Of a stretch of DNA of 64,000 nt, positions 1-16,449 are shown piece after piece. Below the pieces are notes generated by a model. The model saw nothing but the letters and a program-made list of their open reading frames with translations, did no database searches and was not told the origin of the DNA. This DNA comes from Alviniconcha marisindica. Lineage: Eukaryota > Mollusca > Gastropoda > Provannidae. The stretch lies in contig JABMCL010000453.1 of the NCBI GenBank assembly GCA_018857735.1, positions 907,501 through 971,500 of the forward strand. The letters are read 5' to 3'. A program made the position numbers and the translations under genes. Position 1 is the stretch's first letter; the number at the start of each line of letters is the position of its first letter.

Positions 1-1568
1 CAGCCCTCTGTCATCGCTGTACAGAACCAGTATCATACAGCCCTGTCATCACTGTATAGAACCAGTATCATACAACCCTCGTATCCTTACAGAACCAGTA
101 TCATCAGCCTGTATCACTGTAAGAACCAGTATCATACACTGATCTGTAAGAACCATATCATGACACCCTCATCACTGTAAGAACAGTATCATACACCCTC
201 TGCATCACTGTACAGAACCAGTATCATACAGCCCTCTGTCGTCACTGTACAGAACCAGTATCATACAGCCCGCTGTCATCACTGTACAGAACCAGTATCA
301 TACAGCCTTCTGTCATCGCTGTACAGAACCAGTATCATACAGCCCTGTCATCACTGTATAGAACCAGTATCATACAACCCTGTCATCACTGTATAGAACC
401 AGTATCATACAACCCTCTAACATCACTGTACAGAACTAGTATCATACAGCCCTCTGTCATCACTGTACAGAACCAATATCATACAGCCCTCTGTCATCAC
501 TCTACAGAACTAGTATCATTCAGCCCTCTGTCATCACTGTACAGAACCAGTATCATACAGCCCTCTGTCATCACTCTACAGAACTAGTATCATACAGCCC
601 TCTGTCATCATTGTACAGAACCAGTATCATACAGCCCTCTGTCATCGCTGTACAGAACCAGTATCATACAGCCCTCTGTCATCACTGTACAGAACCAGTA
701 TCATACAGCCCTGCCATCACTGTACAGAACCAGTATCATACAGCCCTGTCCTCACTGTACAGATCCAGTATCATACAGCCCTGTCATCAATGTACAGAAC
801 CAGTATTACAGCCCTCTGTGATCACTGTACAGAACCAGTATCATACAGCCCTCTGTTGTCACTGTACAGAACCAATATCGTACAGCCCTCTGTCATCATT
901 GTACAGAACCAGTATCATACAGCCCTCTGTCATCACTGTACAGAACCAGTATCATTCAGCCCTCTGTCATCGCTCTACAGAACCAGTATCATACAGCCCT
1001 CTGTCATCGCTGTACAGAACCAGTATCATTCAGCCCTCTGTCATCGCTGTACAGAACCAGTATCATACAGCCCTCTGTCATCGCTCTACAGAACCAGTAT
1101 CATACAGCCCTCTGTCATCACTGTACAGAACCAGTATCATACAGCCCTGTCATCACTGTACAGAACCAGTATCATACAGCCCTGTCGTCACTGTACAGAA
1201 CCAGTATCCAGCCCTCTGTCATCGCTGTACATAACCAGTATCATACAGCCCTGCTATCACTGTACAGAACCAGTATCATACAGCCCTCTGTCATCACTGT
1301 ACAGAACCAGTATCTTACAGCCCTCTGTCATCACTGTACAGAGCCAGTATCATACAGCTCTGCTATCACTGTACAGAACCAGTATCATACAGCCCTCTGT
1401 CATCGCTGTACAGAACCAGTATCATACAGCCCTGTCCTCACTGTACAGAACCAGTATCATACAGCCCTCTGTCATCAATGTACAGAACCAGTATCATACA
1501 GCCCTGTCCTCACTGTACAGAACCAGTACCATACAGCCCTGTCATCACAGAACCAGTATCATACAGCC
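1..1568. repeat. Minisatellite, 37-bp unit, about 42 copies
   Basis: The unit runs from CAGCCCTCTGTCATC to CCAGTATCATA, with frequent 2-5 bp deletions and point changes. The left edge is outside the window. Long ORFs here come from the repeat, not a gene. Positions 1,569-1,760 continue as degenerate ACATGAC-containing copies of another short repeat. Confidence 0.97.
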
Positions 1569-1760
1569 AACACCAAAACATGACATCATAATTCAGTCAA
1601 AACTGAAACATGACATGATTATACCGACAACACTAAAACCAAGACAACACTGAAACATATGATTATACAGACTACATCAAAACAAGACATGATAATTCAG
1701 ACAGCAGTGAAACATGGCATACGGACAACGGATAACACTTAAACATACCATGAACTTTCA

Positions 1761-3463
<1,703 letters not shown>

Positions 3464-4370
3464 ATTTGTTCACAGGTTTCCGACCGCGCACTCGCCCACA
3501 CAGACTATGATACACACACGCACGCACACCAACTCACACACACATATAGGCGGATCGCGCGCACTTGTGCTGGCATACACTGGCTGAGCTGGCTCAACCA
3601 AAAACAGTTAAGTGGTTTAGCTTTCCATCTCATTTTTTTATCGTTTTTCAACGTTTAACTGTTGTTTAAGTGTCGTTTTGTAGCTTGATAAAGGGGATTA
3701 CCCCGAAAATTTGCAGGTTGTGTTTTGTCCTAATGAATAGCGTTCTTTTGAACCTTTTATCTGTTTGGATCTCAGTTCTTCAGAGTTCAGAGGAAGGTGC
3801 CGGAAAGCGATGCGGAGAGTGTGATATGAGTGTATGTCTGTGTAACTGTTGGAATGGGGTGGATGTAGTGAACGTATATGTGATAGCTAGCTACATTAAG
3901 TGTGTCAGAAAGTATGCGAGAGTTTCTATATAATGTCTTTTGTGTATCATCGTGCGAGTATACGTGTTTCTGCGTGTGTGAGATATAGATCAGGTGAAAA
4001 TAACTATGTGTGTGGATACATATATTAGTGTGTTTGTTTTTGGACTGATGATAAGAGTTGCTGTTTTCCTTCTTGAGATCTGTTGTTGTTTTGCTGTAAG
4101 CTGCTGACGTATGTTGTTGTCCTGATAATGGTAGGATCAGTCTAATATCACTTATGTGAAAAGACTGTAAATAAAAAGGAAGAAGAACGTAAGCGGCGCT
4201 GCCAGAGTGCAAGTCAAGGGACTGGACTTGTGCCAGACGCTTGGAGTTGGTAGCATTCGTCTGTCCATCCTGCAATGCTTTTCCCCCCCTTTTTTCTTTT
4301 TTTAAGTCTTGGTGGTGGTGGATTTTATTTTATCTGGTGGGGGGTGGGGGGGTGGGGGGGGGGTTGGCTG

Positions 4371-4373
<3 letters not shown>
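3464..4373. other. Unannotated stretch with a small transposable-element fragment
   Basis: GGAAGGTGCCGGAAAGCGATG at about 3,790-3,812 also occurs in the element copies at 9.6, 10.08 and 18.7 kb. Nothing else is recognised. Confidence 0.55.
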
Positions 4374-4425
<52 letters not shown>

Positions 4426-4640
4426 GTTGTGTGTTGTTGTTGTTGTGGTGGTGGTGGTGGTGGTTGTGGTGGTGGTGGTGGTTGTGGTGGTGGTTGTTGT
4501 TATTGCTGCTGCTGCTGCTGCTGCTGTTCAGGGTTTCTGTTGTTATTTTTCTCCTCTGATGTTTTGTGTTCATTTTGTTGTTGTTGTTGTTGTTATTGTT
4601 GTTATTGTTTGTCTTCTTCTGCTTATTCTTCTTCTCCATC
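4374..4640. repeat. Compound (GT)n, (TGG)n, (GCT)n, (TTG)n microsatellite
   Basis: A 50-bp GT run is followed by trinucleotide runs to about 4,530 and a TTG run at 4,576-4,610. Confidence 0.95.
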
Positions 4641-4978
4641 TTTTTTAAGACAACTGTTGTCAATGTGTATCGGCTGAAAAGTTCTAAAACTCTCCTTTTT
4701 TTTAAAGTACTCGTGAAAAAAGGGTGGAAAAGGCGAAAAGCCGGGCCAGGCGAGAGAAGGATGGAAAGACAAAGATATTTCACTTTTTCTCCCGGCTTGG
4801 TATTTGTGGTAATCTGCAGCTTTGGTCGGTTGAAGTGTTGCTTTACGTCCAGAGAAACCGTAGGCTTATTAGGGACGGGAGCATAGAACGACTACCTCGA
4901 CTTTCACACACCTCCTGAGCTCTGAAAATCTGCAGCATGCCCTCACCTTGCTTAAGTCAGTGTGGTCATTGTTCATAG

Positions 4979-5140
4979 TTCAGGAGCTGTGTGAGAGTCG
5001 AGGTGGCCGTCCTGGGCTGTCCGTCCTAACGAGCCTTATGGTTTCCGCGGACGTAAACTATACTGAACCATGCTCTCGCATGGGTCTCAGTTTGTCCCTA
5101 ATATGTCAGCCGACATCCGAGGACATTAAGCAACACCTGA
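4979..5140 (+). mobile_element. SINE-like dispersed repeat, copy 1
   Basis: This is a ~160-bp element starting CAGGAGCTGTGTGAGAGTCG and ending GAGGACATTAAGCAACAC. Other copies lie at 10,160-10,292, 10,317-10,402, 17,972-18,134 and 18,178-18,334. It has no coding capacity. The class (SINE or MITE) is inferred from size and copy number. Confidence 0.8.
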
Positions 5141-6130
5141 AGGAATGGTCATTGTTTCACATCTGCACATCCGGTGTTCGGGCCCACGGAGCGGGTGTCA
5201 GAGGCGGTACAGAAAACTAAATGAACGGGCGAGACGACGGGCAGAGTAGCGCCACTGAGCGGGTTTGTCGTCACGTGGCACTCATTACCCTAACTGCCCG
5301 CCATCTTTATTGTATCACCCTCGCTCACGACCCTTAATTAAACGTATAAATTGATCACTCGGGCATGCGCACAGCCTCGCTTCCTTTCCAGACCGGATCA
5401 CAGTCCCGGCTAATCACCTCGTCTGGTCGGCACGTAAATATTGTGTAAAACAATGTTACATGGGACTGGCTGTGGACCCCCCCCCCCCCCCCCCCTCCCC
5501 ACCGTCCATCCACCTTCCCTTGCCTTTTCCTCGGTCGCTAATTGCCTCAACACGCGCGCCTCACTGAAAACTGGTTGAGACGAGAAGTGAAAAATAGCTT
5601 GCAACCATAGGGTACGTATCAACCAACCGCGCTATTCCGCGGGCAGTCTCGTGAGAAGGGTATTTGCCGGGCAATCACTGGGCCCGTCAGTGGGTTTGCC
5701 GGTATAGCAATTGGTACGGAGACAAGAAGCTACTAAGTGAGTAAACGAGAAAATCTTTAGTCGGTAAAAAGCTGGGTCTTTCGTTGCCGCGGAGTGGAGG
5801 AAGAGGGAAGGAGGGAGGGGGGTGGGGGTGGGGGGGTTAGTGAGAAAGAAAAAGGAGAATCTCTGTCGCCAGGCTCGTTGGCTGTGCTTCCAGCACTACT
5901 AAAGACGTTATCGGCGAGCGATCATCCTTATCGCCATGTTACCCCTGATTTACACTTGCAGCCCCAGCTAAAGCAAATTCGCATGTCGTGGGCCTTATGC
6001 TTTCCCTCAGCCACCGGCTTCAAAGGAGGCGGTTTATCCAGGCGGAGTCTCCTTCAGATAGTTTCATTTCGGGCATTGCCGAGGCATTTCCTGGCAGATT
6101 GCGCCTATCTGCCGCCGTGCTGTGCGGACC
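5141..6130. other. No gene recognised; C-run at 5,479-5,503
   Basis: This is mixed-composition DNA with a 20+ base C-run and a G-rich stretch at 5,800-5,837. A 131-codon frame at 5,794-6,189 runs into the next array and has no domain. Confidence 0.5.
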
Positions 6131-6565
6131 CCGTGCTGGACCACCTAGCTAGCTCGCTGTGTGGACCTCGTGATGGACCACCTAGCTAGCTCGCTGTGTG
6201 GACCTCGTGATGGACCACCTAGCTAGCTCGCTGTGTGGACCTCGTGATGGACCACCTAGCTAGCTCGCTGTGTGGACCTCGTGATGGACCACCTAGCTAG
6301 CTCGCTGTGTGGACCTCGTGATGGACCACCTAGCTAGCTCGCTGTGTGGACCTCGTGATGGACCACCAAGCTAGCTCGCTGTGTGGACCTCGTGATGGAC
6401 CACCTAGCTAGCTCGCTGTGCGGACCTCCTGCTGGACCACCTAGCTAGCTCGCTGTGCGGACCTCCTGCTGGACCACCTAGCTAGCTCGCTGTGCGGACC
6501 TCGTGATGGACCACCTAGCTAGCTCGCTGTGCGGACCTCGTGCTGGACCACCTAGCTAGCTCGCC
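6131..6565. repeat. Minisatellite, 37-bp unit, about 12 copies
   Basis: The unit contains CACCTAGCTAGCTCGCTGTG and GACCTCGTGATGGAC. The inner CTAGCTAG is palindromic. Copies are nearly identical, with a GTG/GCG and GTGATGG/CTGCTGG variant pair. Confidence 0.97.
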
Positions 6566-6624
6566 CATCTTGGTCCGGGCCGGAACTCAGTCGGCCATGG
6601 CATGGTAGTCATAGTCGTAAATGT

Positions 6625-7882
6625 CTTTCATGTCACCGTTAGTAGTCCCTGATGTCGCCGTTAGTAGTCTTTGATGTCGCCGGTACTAGTCCTTGCATGT
6701 CGCCGTTAGTAGTCCTTGATGTCGCCGTTATTAGTCCTTGCATGTCGCCGGTAGTAGTCTTTGATGTCGCCGTTAGTAGTTCTTGCATGTCGCCCTTAGT
6801 AGTCCTTGCATGTCGCCCTTAGTAGTCCTTGATGTCGCCGTTAGTAGTTCTTGCATGTCGCCCTTAGTAGTCCTTGCATGTCGCCCTTAGTAGTCCTTGA
6901 TGTCGCCGTTAGTAGTTCTTGCATGTCGCCCTTAGTAGTCCTTGCATGTCGCCGTTAGTAGTCTTTGATGTCGCCGTTAGTAGTGTTTGTATGTTGCCGT
7001 TAGTAGTCCTTGTATGTCGCTGTCAGTAGTCTTTGTATGTCGCCGTTAGTAGTCTTTGGATGTCGCCGTTAGTAGTCTTTGGACGTCGCATTAATAGTGT
7101 TTGTATGTCGCCCTTAGTAGTGTTTGTATGTCGCCCTTAGTAGTCCTCGCATGTCGCCGTCAGTAGTCCTTGTATGTCGCCGTTAGTAGTGTTTGTATGT
7201 CGCCGTTAGTAGTGTTTGTATGTGGCGTTAGTAGTGTTTGTATGTGGCGTTAGTAGTGTTTGTATGTGCCGTTAGTAGTGTTTGTATGTGGCGTTAGTAG
7301 TGTTTGTATGTGGCGTTAGTTTAGTGTTAGTGTTTGTATGTGGCGTTAGTAGTGTTTGTATGTGGCGTTAGTAGTGTTTGTATGTGGCGTTAGTAGTGTT
7401 TGTATGTGGCGTTAGTAGTGTTTGTATGTGGCGTTAGTAGTGTTTGTATGTCGCCGTTAGTAGTGTTTGTATGTGGCGTTAGTAGTGTTTGTATGTGGCG
7501 TTAGTAGTGTTTGTATGTGGCGTTAGTAGTGTTTGTATGTGGCGTTAGTAGTGTTTGTATGTGGCGTTAGTAGTGTTTGTATGTGGCGTTAGTAGTGTTT
7601 GTATGTGGCGTTAGTAGTGTTTGTATGTGGCGTTAGTAGTGTTTGTATGTGGCGTTAGTAGTGTTTGTATGTCGCCGTTAGTAGTGTTTGTATGTGGCGT
7701 TAGTAGTGTTTGTATGTCGCCGTTAGTAGTGTTTGTATGTGGCGTTAGTAGTGTTTGTATGTGGCGTTAGTAGTGTTTGTATGTGGCGTTAGTAGTGTTT
7801 GTATGTGGCGTTAGTAGTGTTTGTATGTGGCGTTAGTAGTGTTTGTATGTGGCGTTAGTAGTGTTTGTATGTGGCGTTAGCA
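6625..7882. repeat. Minisatellite, 22-23-bp unit, more than 50 copies
   Basis: The unit is GTATGTGGCGTTAGTAGTGT plus TT. The left third is diverged (GCATGTCGCCCTTAG and GATGTCGCCGTTAG variants); the right part is almost perfectly homogeneous. This polarity suggests recent expansion at the right end. Confidence 0.97.
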
Positions 7883-8013
7883 GCCCTTTTCCGTTGCCTC
7901 TAGCAGTGATATTGGCAGTTTCCCAGGACGACAGGTCTGGCGGTGGGCTGCAGTTCATCCTGTAGAGCTCCAGGCCCGGGAATGAGCAAGTCTTGTGCAC
8001 CTCCGCTTGCTGC

Positions 8014-8044
<31 letters not shown>

Positions 8045-8261
8045 ACACCTCCTTCCCTCTGGTTCATGCTTTATGCTTTTTCTCACACACTCCAGTTGAT
8101 GCTCCCCCCTTACATTGACACAAACACACACTCACTCGTACAGTATACATACACACAAACACACTGCACACATATACAATCACTCATACTGTATAAACTC
8201 TCATACTGAGTATTGATTTTGTGTGCATTTATAAAACGCAGAATCTGTCCGGAGAGCACCA
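7883..8261. other. No gene recognised; C-run at 8,019-8,044
   Basis: A 26-base C-run is followed by a CA-rich stretch. Nothing else is supported. Confidence 0.5.
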
Positions 8262-8535
<274 letters not shown>

Positions 8536-9124
8536 CATGTCGCCCTCCCTGCTCTATGCTACGTACGCCATCGGAGTGTTCAGCTAATGGCAGCCAGCAA
8601 GCGGTCGAGCCGAGCGCTGTCTTGTCAGAGGATATAAAATATGATCACGTGCAGCCCGAATTCGTTCAGCGCAATTTGCCGACAACGACCGAGATGAAGG
8701 AGGCTACGTGTTTTACTAACAGCACAAAAAAGCGGGGGCTTGCGCTGAAACTATCTTTATGGACCTATCTGCCACTTCCTCACCACTTGTGAATCGATGT
8801 CTCGCAGGTGCGCTGTTCGGCCGTCATAGAATTATCGTGAATTGAAAACTAATTGCCCATAAGGACAGGAGGTTTATCCGCCAGGGGACGCTGCTGCCGC
8901 TTCGGTCCTCTGACGTCGCCGCGTCTGCCGTTGGCAATGAGGCCGCAATCTGGCGGGCCGCCACGGTTCAGCGCAAACGACACTCAAAGGGGCAGCCGAG
9001 CTTGTCAAATGCGCGCGCAATCAGAGATTTGGTGGTGTGTGCATTACCGGCACGTGAGAGTCTACACGGTAGGTGGAAGGCACAGGCGGGAGAAGAGCTA
9101 CCGTGAGTGTGCTGCTCAAACCTG
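8536..9124. other. No gene recognised
   Basis: Unique-looking sequence with short open frames only, none with a recognisable product. Confidence 0.5.
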
Positions 9125-10125
9125 CGGGCAAACTCCAAGCGCTGGTTTACGACATCCTTCCTTCAACCACTGCCGTATTTAGTTACGCCATAGGTCCCAG
9201 AAAACTGTCAGCTAACGAGTAGGTTTTTTGTTTTTGTTTGGTTTTTTTGTTGTTGTTGGTGCTCAAACAGTAGTAAGTTTGTTACAAACAAATCAAATGA
9301 TATACACGCTCGTTTTGTACCTGAGCATGTTGCTTACGCCAGCTCCAATAAAAACAAAATCGTTTGAATCGAGACGGAACTTTTTTTTATACCCGGGGTG
9401 GATGCGTCTCATGTTTACGTGCGTGCTTGGGCACTAGGTTGCTTCCACAGTCTTATCAGTACCCACGCTCCGAGCATCGCTTTCCGGCACCTTCCTCTAA
9501 AGGAAGGATGTCGTAACCCAGTGCTTGAAGTTTGATCAGTACCCAAACCTTTCGGAGGGCGCTGACCGCGTCGGTGGACAACTGCACGGAGATAAAAAGT
9601 GCCCCTTTAGTGGCGTAACCGATTCTGGCCGAGTTTGGAGGAGGTGCCGGAAAGCGATGCTCGGAGTCAAACTCCAAACACTGGTTTACGACATCCTTCC
9701 TTCAACCACTGCCGTATTTAGTTACGCCATAGGGTCCGGAAAACTGTCAGCTAACGAGCATTTTTGGTTGGTGTTCAAACAGTAGTAAGTTTGTTACAAA
9801 CAACTCAAATTATATCAGACATTTGTTTTATAAGTGACCATGTTGCTTACGCCAGCTCAAATAAAACCACAATCGTTTGAATCGAGACAGAACTCGTTTT
9901 TTACCCGGGGTGGATGCGTCTCATGTTTACGTGGGTGCTTGGGCGGTAAGGCTGCTTCCACAGTCATATTAGTACCCAAACTTTTCGGAAGGCGCTGACC
10001 GCGTCGGTGGACAGCTGCGCGGAGATAAAGAGTGCCCCTTCAGTGGCGTAACCAAATCTGGCAGAGTTTGGAGGAAGGTGCCGGAAAGCGATTCTCGGAG
10101 TGTGGCTCGGAGTGTGACCTGCGGG
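9125..10125 (+). mobile_element. Dispersed element, tandem or nested partial copies
   Basis: The segment CTGGTTTACGACATCCTTCC onward recurs at 9,140 and 9,680. A second part (ACCCAAACCTTTCGGAGG to CCGGAAAGCGATGCTCGGAG) recurs at 9,540 and 9,980. The same parts form the fold-back element at 18,349-19,028. No transposase frame is visible, so it is probably non-autonomous. Confidence 0.8.
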
Positions 10126-10139
10126 TTCTTAGCATGCAT

Positions 10140-10402
10140 TGCTGTCTTTCCTGCTTCCTGCGTCCTGGGCTGTCCGTCCTAACGAGCCTTCTGGTTTCCG
10201 TGGACGTAAAGCTATATTGAACCATGCTTCGGCATTGGTCTCAGCTTGTCCCTAATATGTCAACTGACATCTGAGGACATTAAGCAACACTACCTACCTA
10301 GTATCGGGTCAGAGATCAGGAGCTGTGTGAATGTCGAGGTGGCCGTCCTGGGTTCCCGTCCCTAATAAGCCTACGGTTTCTGTGGACATAAAGCAACACT
10401 CA
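10140..10402 (+). mobile_element. SINE-like dispersed repeat, copies 2 and 3
   Basis: A 5'-truncated copy (10,160-10,292) is followed by a more diverged one (10,317-10,402). Both match the element at 4,979. A further short relative (CCCTAATAGGCCTTCT) lies at 10,765-10,812. Confidence 0.78.
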
Positions 10403-10864
10403 GCCATGTATCGGGGCAGAGTCCAGGTGAGATCAAGAGGAGGGAGGTGAGCCGGACTCTCACGAAGAAGCTAGCTCAGAAGAGATCAAGAGCAGGCAGG
10501 TGGTGCTGGGCTAGAGAGAGAGAGAGAGAGTTGGGCTTGTTTTGCTTCAGTTGTTTCCCAACGGCGGAGCTACGGACATTGTCTTTGTGACTCTGTTCTG
10601 CATAGCAGCTGGGACAGCAATTGCGTGGTGCGGTGGTCGCTGCGCAATGCCGGACGGACTCTGCCTTAACATTCTGTTGTTATGGAGGCGGTCCACGGCA
10701 GCCTTGATCTTCCGGGCTGGCGCCTGTTTCGAGGTCTCACTCTTCTATGATAGCATCTGTCCCCCTTCGACCCGTCCCTAATAGGCCTTCTCGCCTCCCT
10801 GGACGTTAAGCAGTGAAAGCTCACTCACAGTATCGAGTGTGACAACAGAGAGAGAGAGAGAGAG

Positions 10865-10867
<3 letters not shown>
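10403..10867. other. No gene recognised
   Basis: Contains two short GA runs (about 10,517 and 10,847). An open frame at 10,542-10,781 has no recognisable domain. Confidence 0.5.
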
Positions 10868-11300
<433 letters not shown>

Positions 11301-12442
11301 ACATAGATAGATACATATATGAAGCATAAAACACTTCCACACACAACATACGTGTTCACAGCGACAGATGCATGACGACACGCATACACTGTAGTGCATA
11401 CATCACTCAGTTTCAGTGAGAGAAAAAGACCGACTGAGAGGGAGACTGGGGAGAGAGAAAGACAGAGAGACACACACACAGAGAGAACTCGAAAACTTTA
11501 TTTTGTAAACAAGGTTTGTAGCTCATCGTTATGGAGTCATCACTCAAAAACCTACCCGCGAGAGAGAGACAGCCAGACAGACAGAAACAGAGAAACAGAC
11601 AGACATAGTTTTATATCTTTGACCACTGACGCCTCTCTGTCAGGCGCATGGCCTAAGCACCAGACTTACGCCAGCTGCAGCTGATGAGCGGGCGGCAGAA
11701 AGGAAATGGCGGTAAAAACGGCCCAGACGATGAGCTCACGGGGCCGCCCGCCTTGCCGCAAGCCGTAGTGTGGCGGGATAAGTGAACAGATTATTGGCAA
11801 GTCTGTTTGTGTGTGAACGTTGTTTCGTGCACGTAACCGCCACCCAATGGAGACGCTGAGATGGAAGCTTGGTGGGTCTGGTCCACCGGGAAAATCTCCC
11901 CAGTTTTATCATTACGTCACGCTCTAAATGTGGCGAGTGAGAGGCAAGGGAAGCAATCGCATTGTCTATGTTTCAAATCATAAACTGAGTTGCCTCCCGT
12001 ATGCAATAAAAATAAAAAATAAAATCAAATCGGTACGGAGTGATGCTGGGCTGCTGCTTTCGTATATAATGACGTAATGGACCAAAACAAATTGACACCC
12101 GCGTGCACACACATAGACACACACACACACTGAAACACATACATACGCGTGCGTGTGCATGACAGAAACACACAAGCACTGTTGGGACTATCTCAGTGAC
12201 AGCTGTCTAAGATAATTGCGACTAATTATTTTCCAGTTTAGGTTTCAAGCGTCATTGCTTTCTGTCTGACGTCACTTTTGGGCTTTTTGTTGTGTTTCCC
12301 TGTTGTTCTTCCTTCCTCTTCTTCTTGTTCTTTAGAGCAAAAGTCGGAATTTGTTCAGTTCCGGGAGAGAGCTGACAGAAGCAGCATTCCCTGGATAGAT
12401 CGTGGAAGGCCTGTCGTATATATATATATGTTTGTTTTTTCC
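11301..12442. other. No gene recognised
   Basis: GA-rich and CA-rich patches only. No open frame with recognisable protein features. Confidence 0.5.
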
Positions 12443-12577
12443 GTATAATACTTTATGTAAATTGTTTTGGTAGGACTGTGCTCTACATGTGTATACAATA
12501 TCATATAGGTTAATATGTATCATGTGAGCACTCAGGGCGTTGAAGAGCGCATGATAAATGTACATTATTATTATTAC
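12443..12577 (+). mobile_element. Dispersed repeat with ATT tail, copy 1
   Basis: About 134 bp from GTATAATACTTTATGTAA to GCGCATGATAAATGTACATT plus an (ATT)n tail. A second copy lies at 63,733-63,876 with about 90% identity by eye. The tail and size suggest the 3' part of a SINE or LINE. Confidence 0.85.
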
Positions 12578-13056
12578 ATAAAATGTGTGTCCTATGAGCT
12601 GCTGGGAACCACTGACATTACATTCCTTTCACAATGAGTCGGGACGTGAGCTGTCAAAAGATGCATGCGGTTCCAGAAGTGCCAGTTGCTCAAAGCGGCA
12701 CTGTCGTACTATAATGCCGGAGACTGAACAAGGAAGTAGCAGACTGTGCAGTAGCCTACTTACGAAAACGTGAATTGAGTGGACCTGTGGTCCGGTCGTA
12801 CCGTACCGTGACCATGTTGTGCCATCGTTGACTGACCGCTATCGCACAGCTTTCTGCTACCAGGCTCCGACCAACAGGAATCAGCTCCTGTTTCAGGGTG
12901 TCTGTTTTGCTACGGTCTCCCTTGAAGACCGTTCTGTTAATTTGTTTTATTTTTTAACTATAATTAAAGGTCAGATCACTCTCAACCTAGCACCACCCTT
13001 TTTTCACTCTTTCCATCAGCCCCGCGCTTACCTCTCCTGGCATGTGAGACTGACCG
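12578..13056. other. No gene recognised
   Basis: Short open frames only; no domain or splice pattern found. Confidence 0.5.
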
Positions 13057-13190
13057 ACAAGGCGATTATGAACGACACGAATAAAAACTTGACTAAAGGA
13101 ACAAGGCGATTATGAACGACACGAATAAAAACTTGACTAAAGGAACAAGGCGATTATGAACGACACGAATAAAAACTTGACTAAAGGAAC
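13057..13190. repeat. Tandem repeat, 44-bp unit, 3 identical copies
   Basis: The unit begins ACAAGGCGATTATGAACGAC and ends TTGACTAAAGGA. The copies are identical, so the event is recent. Confidence 0.95.
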
Positions 13191-14290
<1,100 letters not shown>

Positions 14291-14679
14291 GCCCCCCCCC
14301 CCCCCCCCCCCCAAAAAAAAACCCCACAACAACACACAAACAAACAACAACCCCACAACAACAAAAAACAAAGAAGCAAAACACCCATCATTCACATCTC
14401 CTCAACGGCAGTGTAGCAAGAGAAGAAGAAGAAGAAAAGAAGAAAAAAGAAAATGATACTTCAAGCAGAGCTTGGTGGAGTTGTATCAGTCATCAGGCCG
14501 ACAGAAACAGTAGCCATAAAGACCAATCGCCTGTCAATCCTAGCATGGCACGTGAAACCTAAACAGCTTGTGTGTGTATTGCGATTGTGAACCGTGCCGC
14601 CCACTGCCGCTTCAAGGCCGCGCCGCGCTGCGTTGCTGCAAGCACTGCTGCCGGACGGCCGTGACAGTGACTTCTGTCC
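14291..14679. other. C-run and A-rich stretch; no gene recognised
   Basis: A C-run at 14,291-14,312 is followed by A-rich sequence to about 14,460. Nothing else seen. Confidence 0.6.
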
Positions 14680-15560
14680 GCCGCCTTTGTCTTGAGGCTG
14701 AGGGTACAATCATCGTCTCTGTGTCCACCGCCTTTGTCTTGGCGGCTGTGGGTACAATCACCGTCTCTGAGGCTGTGGGTACAATCACCGTCTCTGTGTC
14801 CACCGCCTTTGTCTTGAGGCTGTGGGTACAGTCGCCGTCTCTGTCCGCCGCCTTTGAGGTTGTGGGTACAATCACCGTTTCTGTCCGCCGCCTTCAAGTT
14901 GAGGCTGTGGCACGGTACGTCTCTGTCCGCTGCCTTTGAGGCTGTGGGTACAATCACCGTCTCTGTCCGCCGCCTTCGTCTTGACTGAAGCTGTGGGTAC
15001 AATCACCGTCTCTGTCCGCCGCCTTTTGAGGCTTGTCCGCTGCCTTTGAGGCTGTGGGTACAATCACCGTCTCTGTCCGCCGCCTTCGTCTTGACGGCTG
15101 TGGGTACAATCACCGTCTCTGTCCGCCGCCTTCGTCTTGACTGAAGCTGTGGGTACAATCACCGTCTCTGTCCGCCGCCTTCGTCTTGACTGAAGCTGTG
15201 GGTACAATCACCGTCTCTGTCCGCCGCCTTTGAGGCTGTGGGTACAATCACCGTCTCTGTCCGCGCCTTTGAGGCTGTGGGTACAATCACCGTCTCTGTC
15301 CGCCGCCTTTGAGGCTGTGGTATAATCACTGTCTGTGTCCGCCGCCTTCGTCTTGAGGCTGTGGCCGGGTACAATCACCGTCTCTGTCCGCCGCCTTTGA
15401 GGCTGTGGGTACAATCACCGTCTCTGTCCGCCGCCTTCGTCTTGAGGCTGTGGCCGGGTACAATCACCGTCTCTGTCCGCCGCCTTTAAGGCTGTGTGTA
15501 CAATCACCGTCTCTCTCCGCCACCTTCGTCTTGAGGCTGTGGGTACAATCACCGTGTCAG
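14680..15560. repeat. Minisatellite, variable 36-60-bp units
   Basis: Core GTGGGTACAATCACCGTCTC, then TGTCCGCCGCCTT with an optional CGTCTTGA insert. Units vary in length by whole modules. It is open in several frames by chance. Confidence 0.95.
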
Positions 15561-15639
15561 TGTGTCTGCCGCCTTTGTCCTGAAGCTGTGAGTACCATCA
15601 CTCAGTCTGTGGCAGTGTCGTGACTGTGTCCTCGGCGTG

Positions 15640-15815
15640 TTGTCTTAAAGTTGGGCCTAGCGGTAAGGCGTTCGGCTGGTAAGCAGACGGATGTCCGAGA
15701 CGGTCCGAGCTGACACTCCTTTCTCTTCGAAAACTGTGGTTCATGGACACTGCCTGGCGACTGTGCCCTTCACAGTCTGTGAAACATTAAAGTGGCTCAT
15801 ACCTCTGCCACTCTC
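15640..15815 (+). mobile_element. tRNA-derived SINE-like element
   Basis: A head resembling a tRNA (GCCTAGCGGTAAGGCGTTCG as box A, GGTCCGAGCTGAC as box B) is followed by TTCGAAAACTGTGGTTCATG and a body shared with 17,085-17,150. It is not a functional tRNA: no acceptor-stem pairing can be drawn with confidence. Confidence 0.7.
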
Positions 15816-16440
15816 AATGCAGGACTGACGGACTCAGTGACGATACTCGTACGGGTGTGTGCGCGAGTGAGACAGCGTCATTGATTGGTGACACAGAGAA
15901 AGGGGTCTGTGCGCGTGCGTGCCGCGTACATGTTTTTAACGTGACCACTGAATCCATCGTCACACATGATGTCGCTGTACTTAGTTCAGGCACACTTTTT
16001 TGTTTGTGGCCTAGTGTTTCTTTCTACGTGTATTTCCTTTTAATCACGGTAGCCTACCTAGTTCAACGTCCCCCCTCCCACCCACCAAGGCCAAGTCTTC
16101 TCACCTTTAAACCATCACTCAAGCTGAACTCTCCGAAACCCTTGTAGACTGTGTGGCGGAGCGGGGTGAACGCAATGAAGGTAGCGACAGACGCGGTGCA
16201 CAGCCACCTCTTCTCGCCTGCAGGGCTGTTTTGCCAACGGCGAGATAGGAGGCGATGACAGGGGCATTTAAACACGGCACAGGATGTGACTATTAACGAC
16301 CGATTAATCACGCTAGGCAGACACAGCAAAATACCGCCTTGTTTTCTAACTCCGCCATTTACATTCCACGCCTTCCGCAGCAAAATAATATATAATTATA
16401 ACTCGATCATAAAAAACAAACAAACAAAACTTTGCTCAGG
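15816..16440. other. No gene recognised
   Basis: A 96-codon plus frame and a 106-codon minus frame are present without recognisable domains. Confidence 0.5.
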
Positions 16441-16449
16441 AAGCCGATG

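Noticed and set aside
1..1568. CRISPR-like array
   Set aside because: Units are contiguous with no unique spacers, and the host is an animal.
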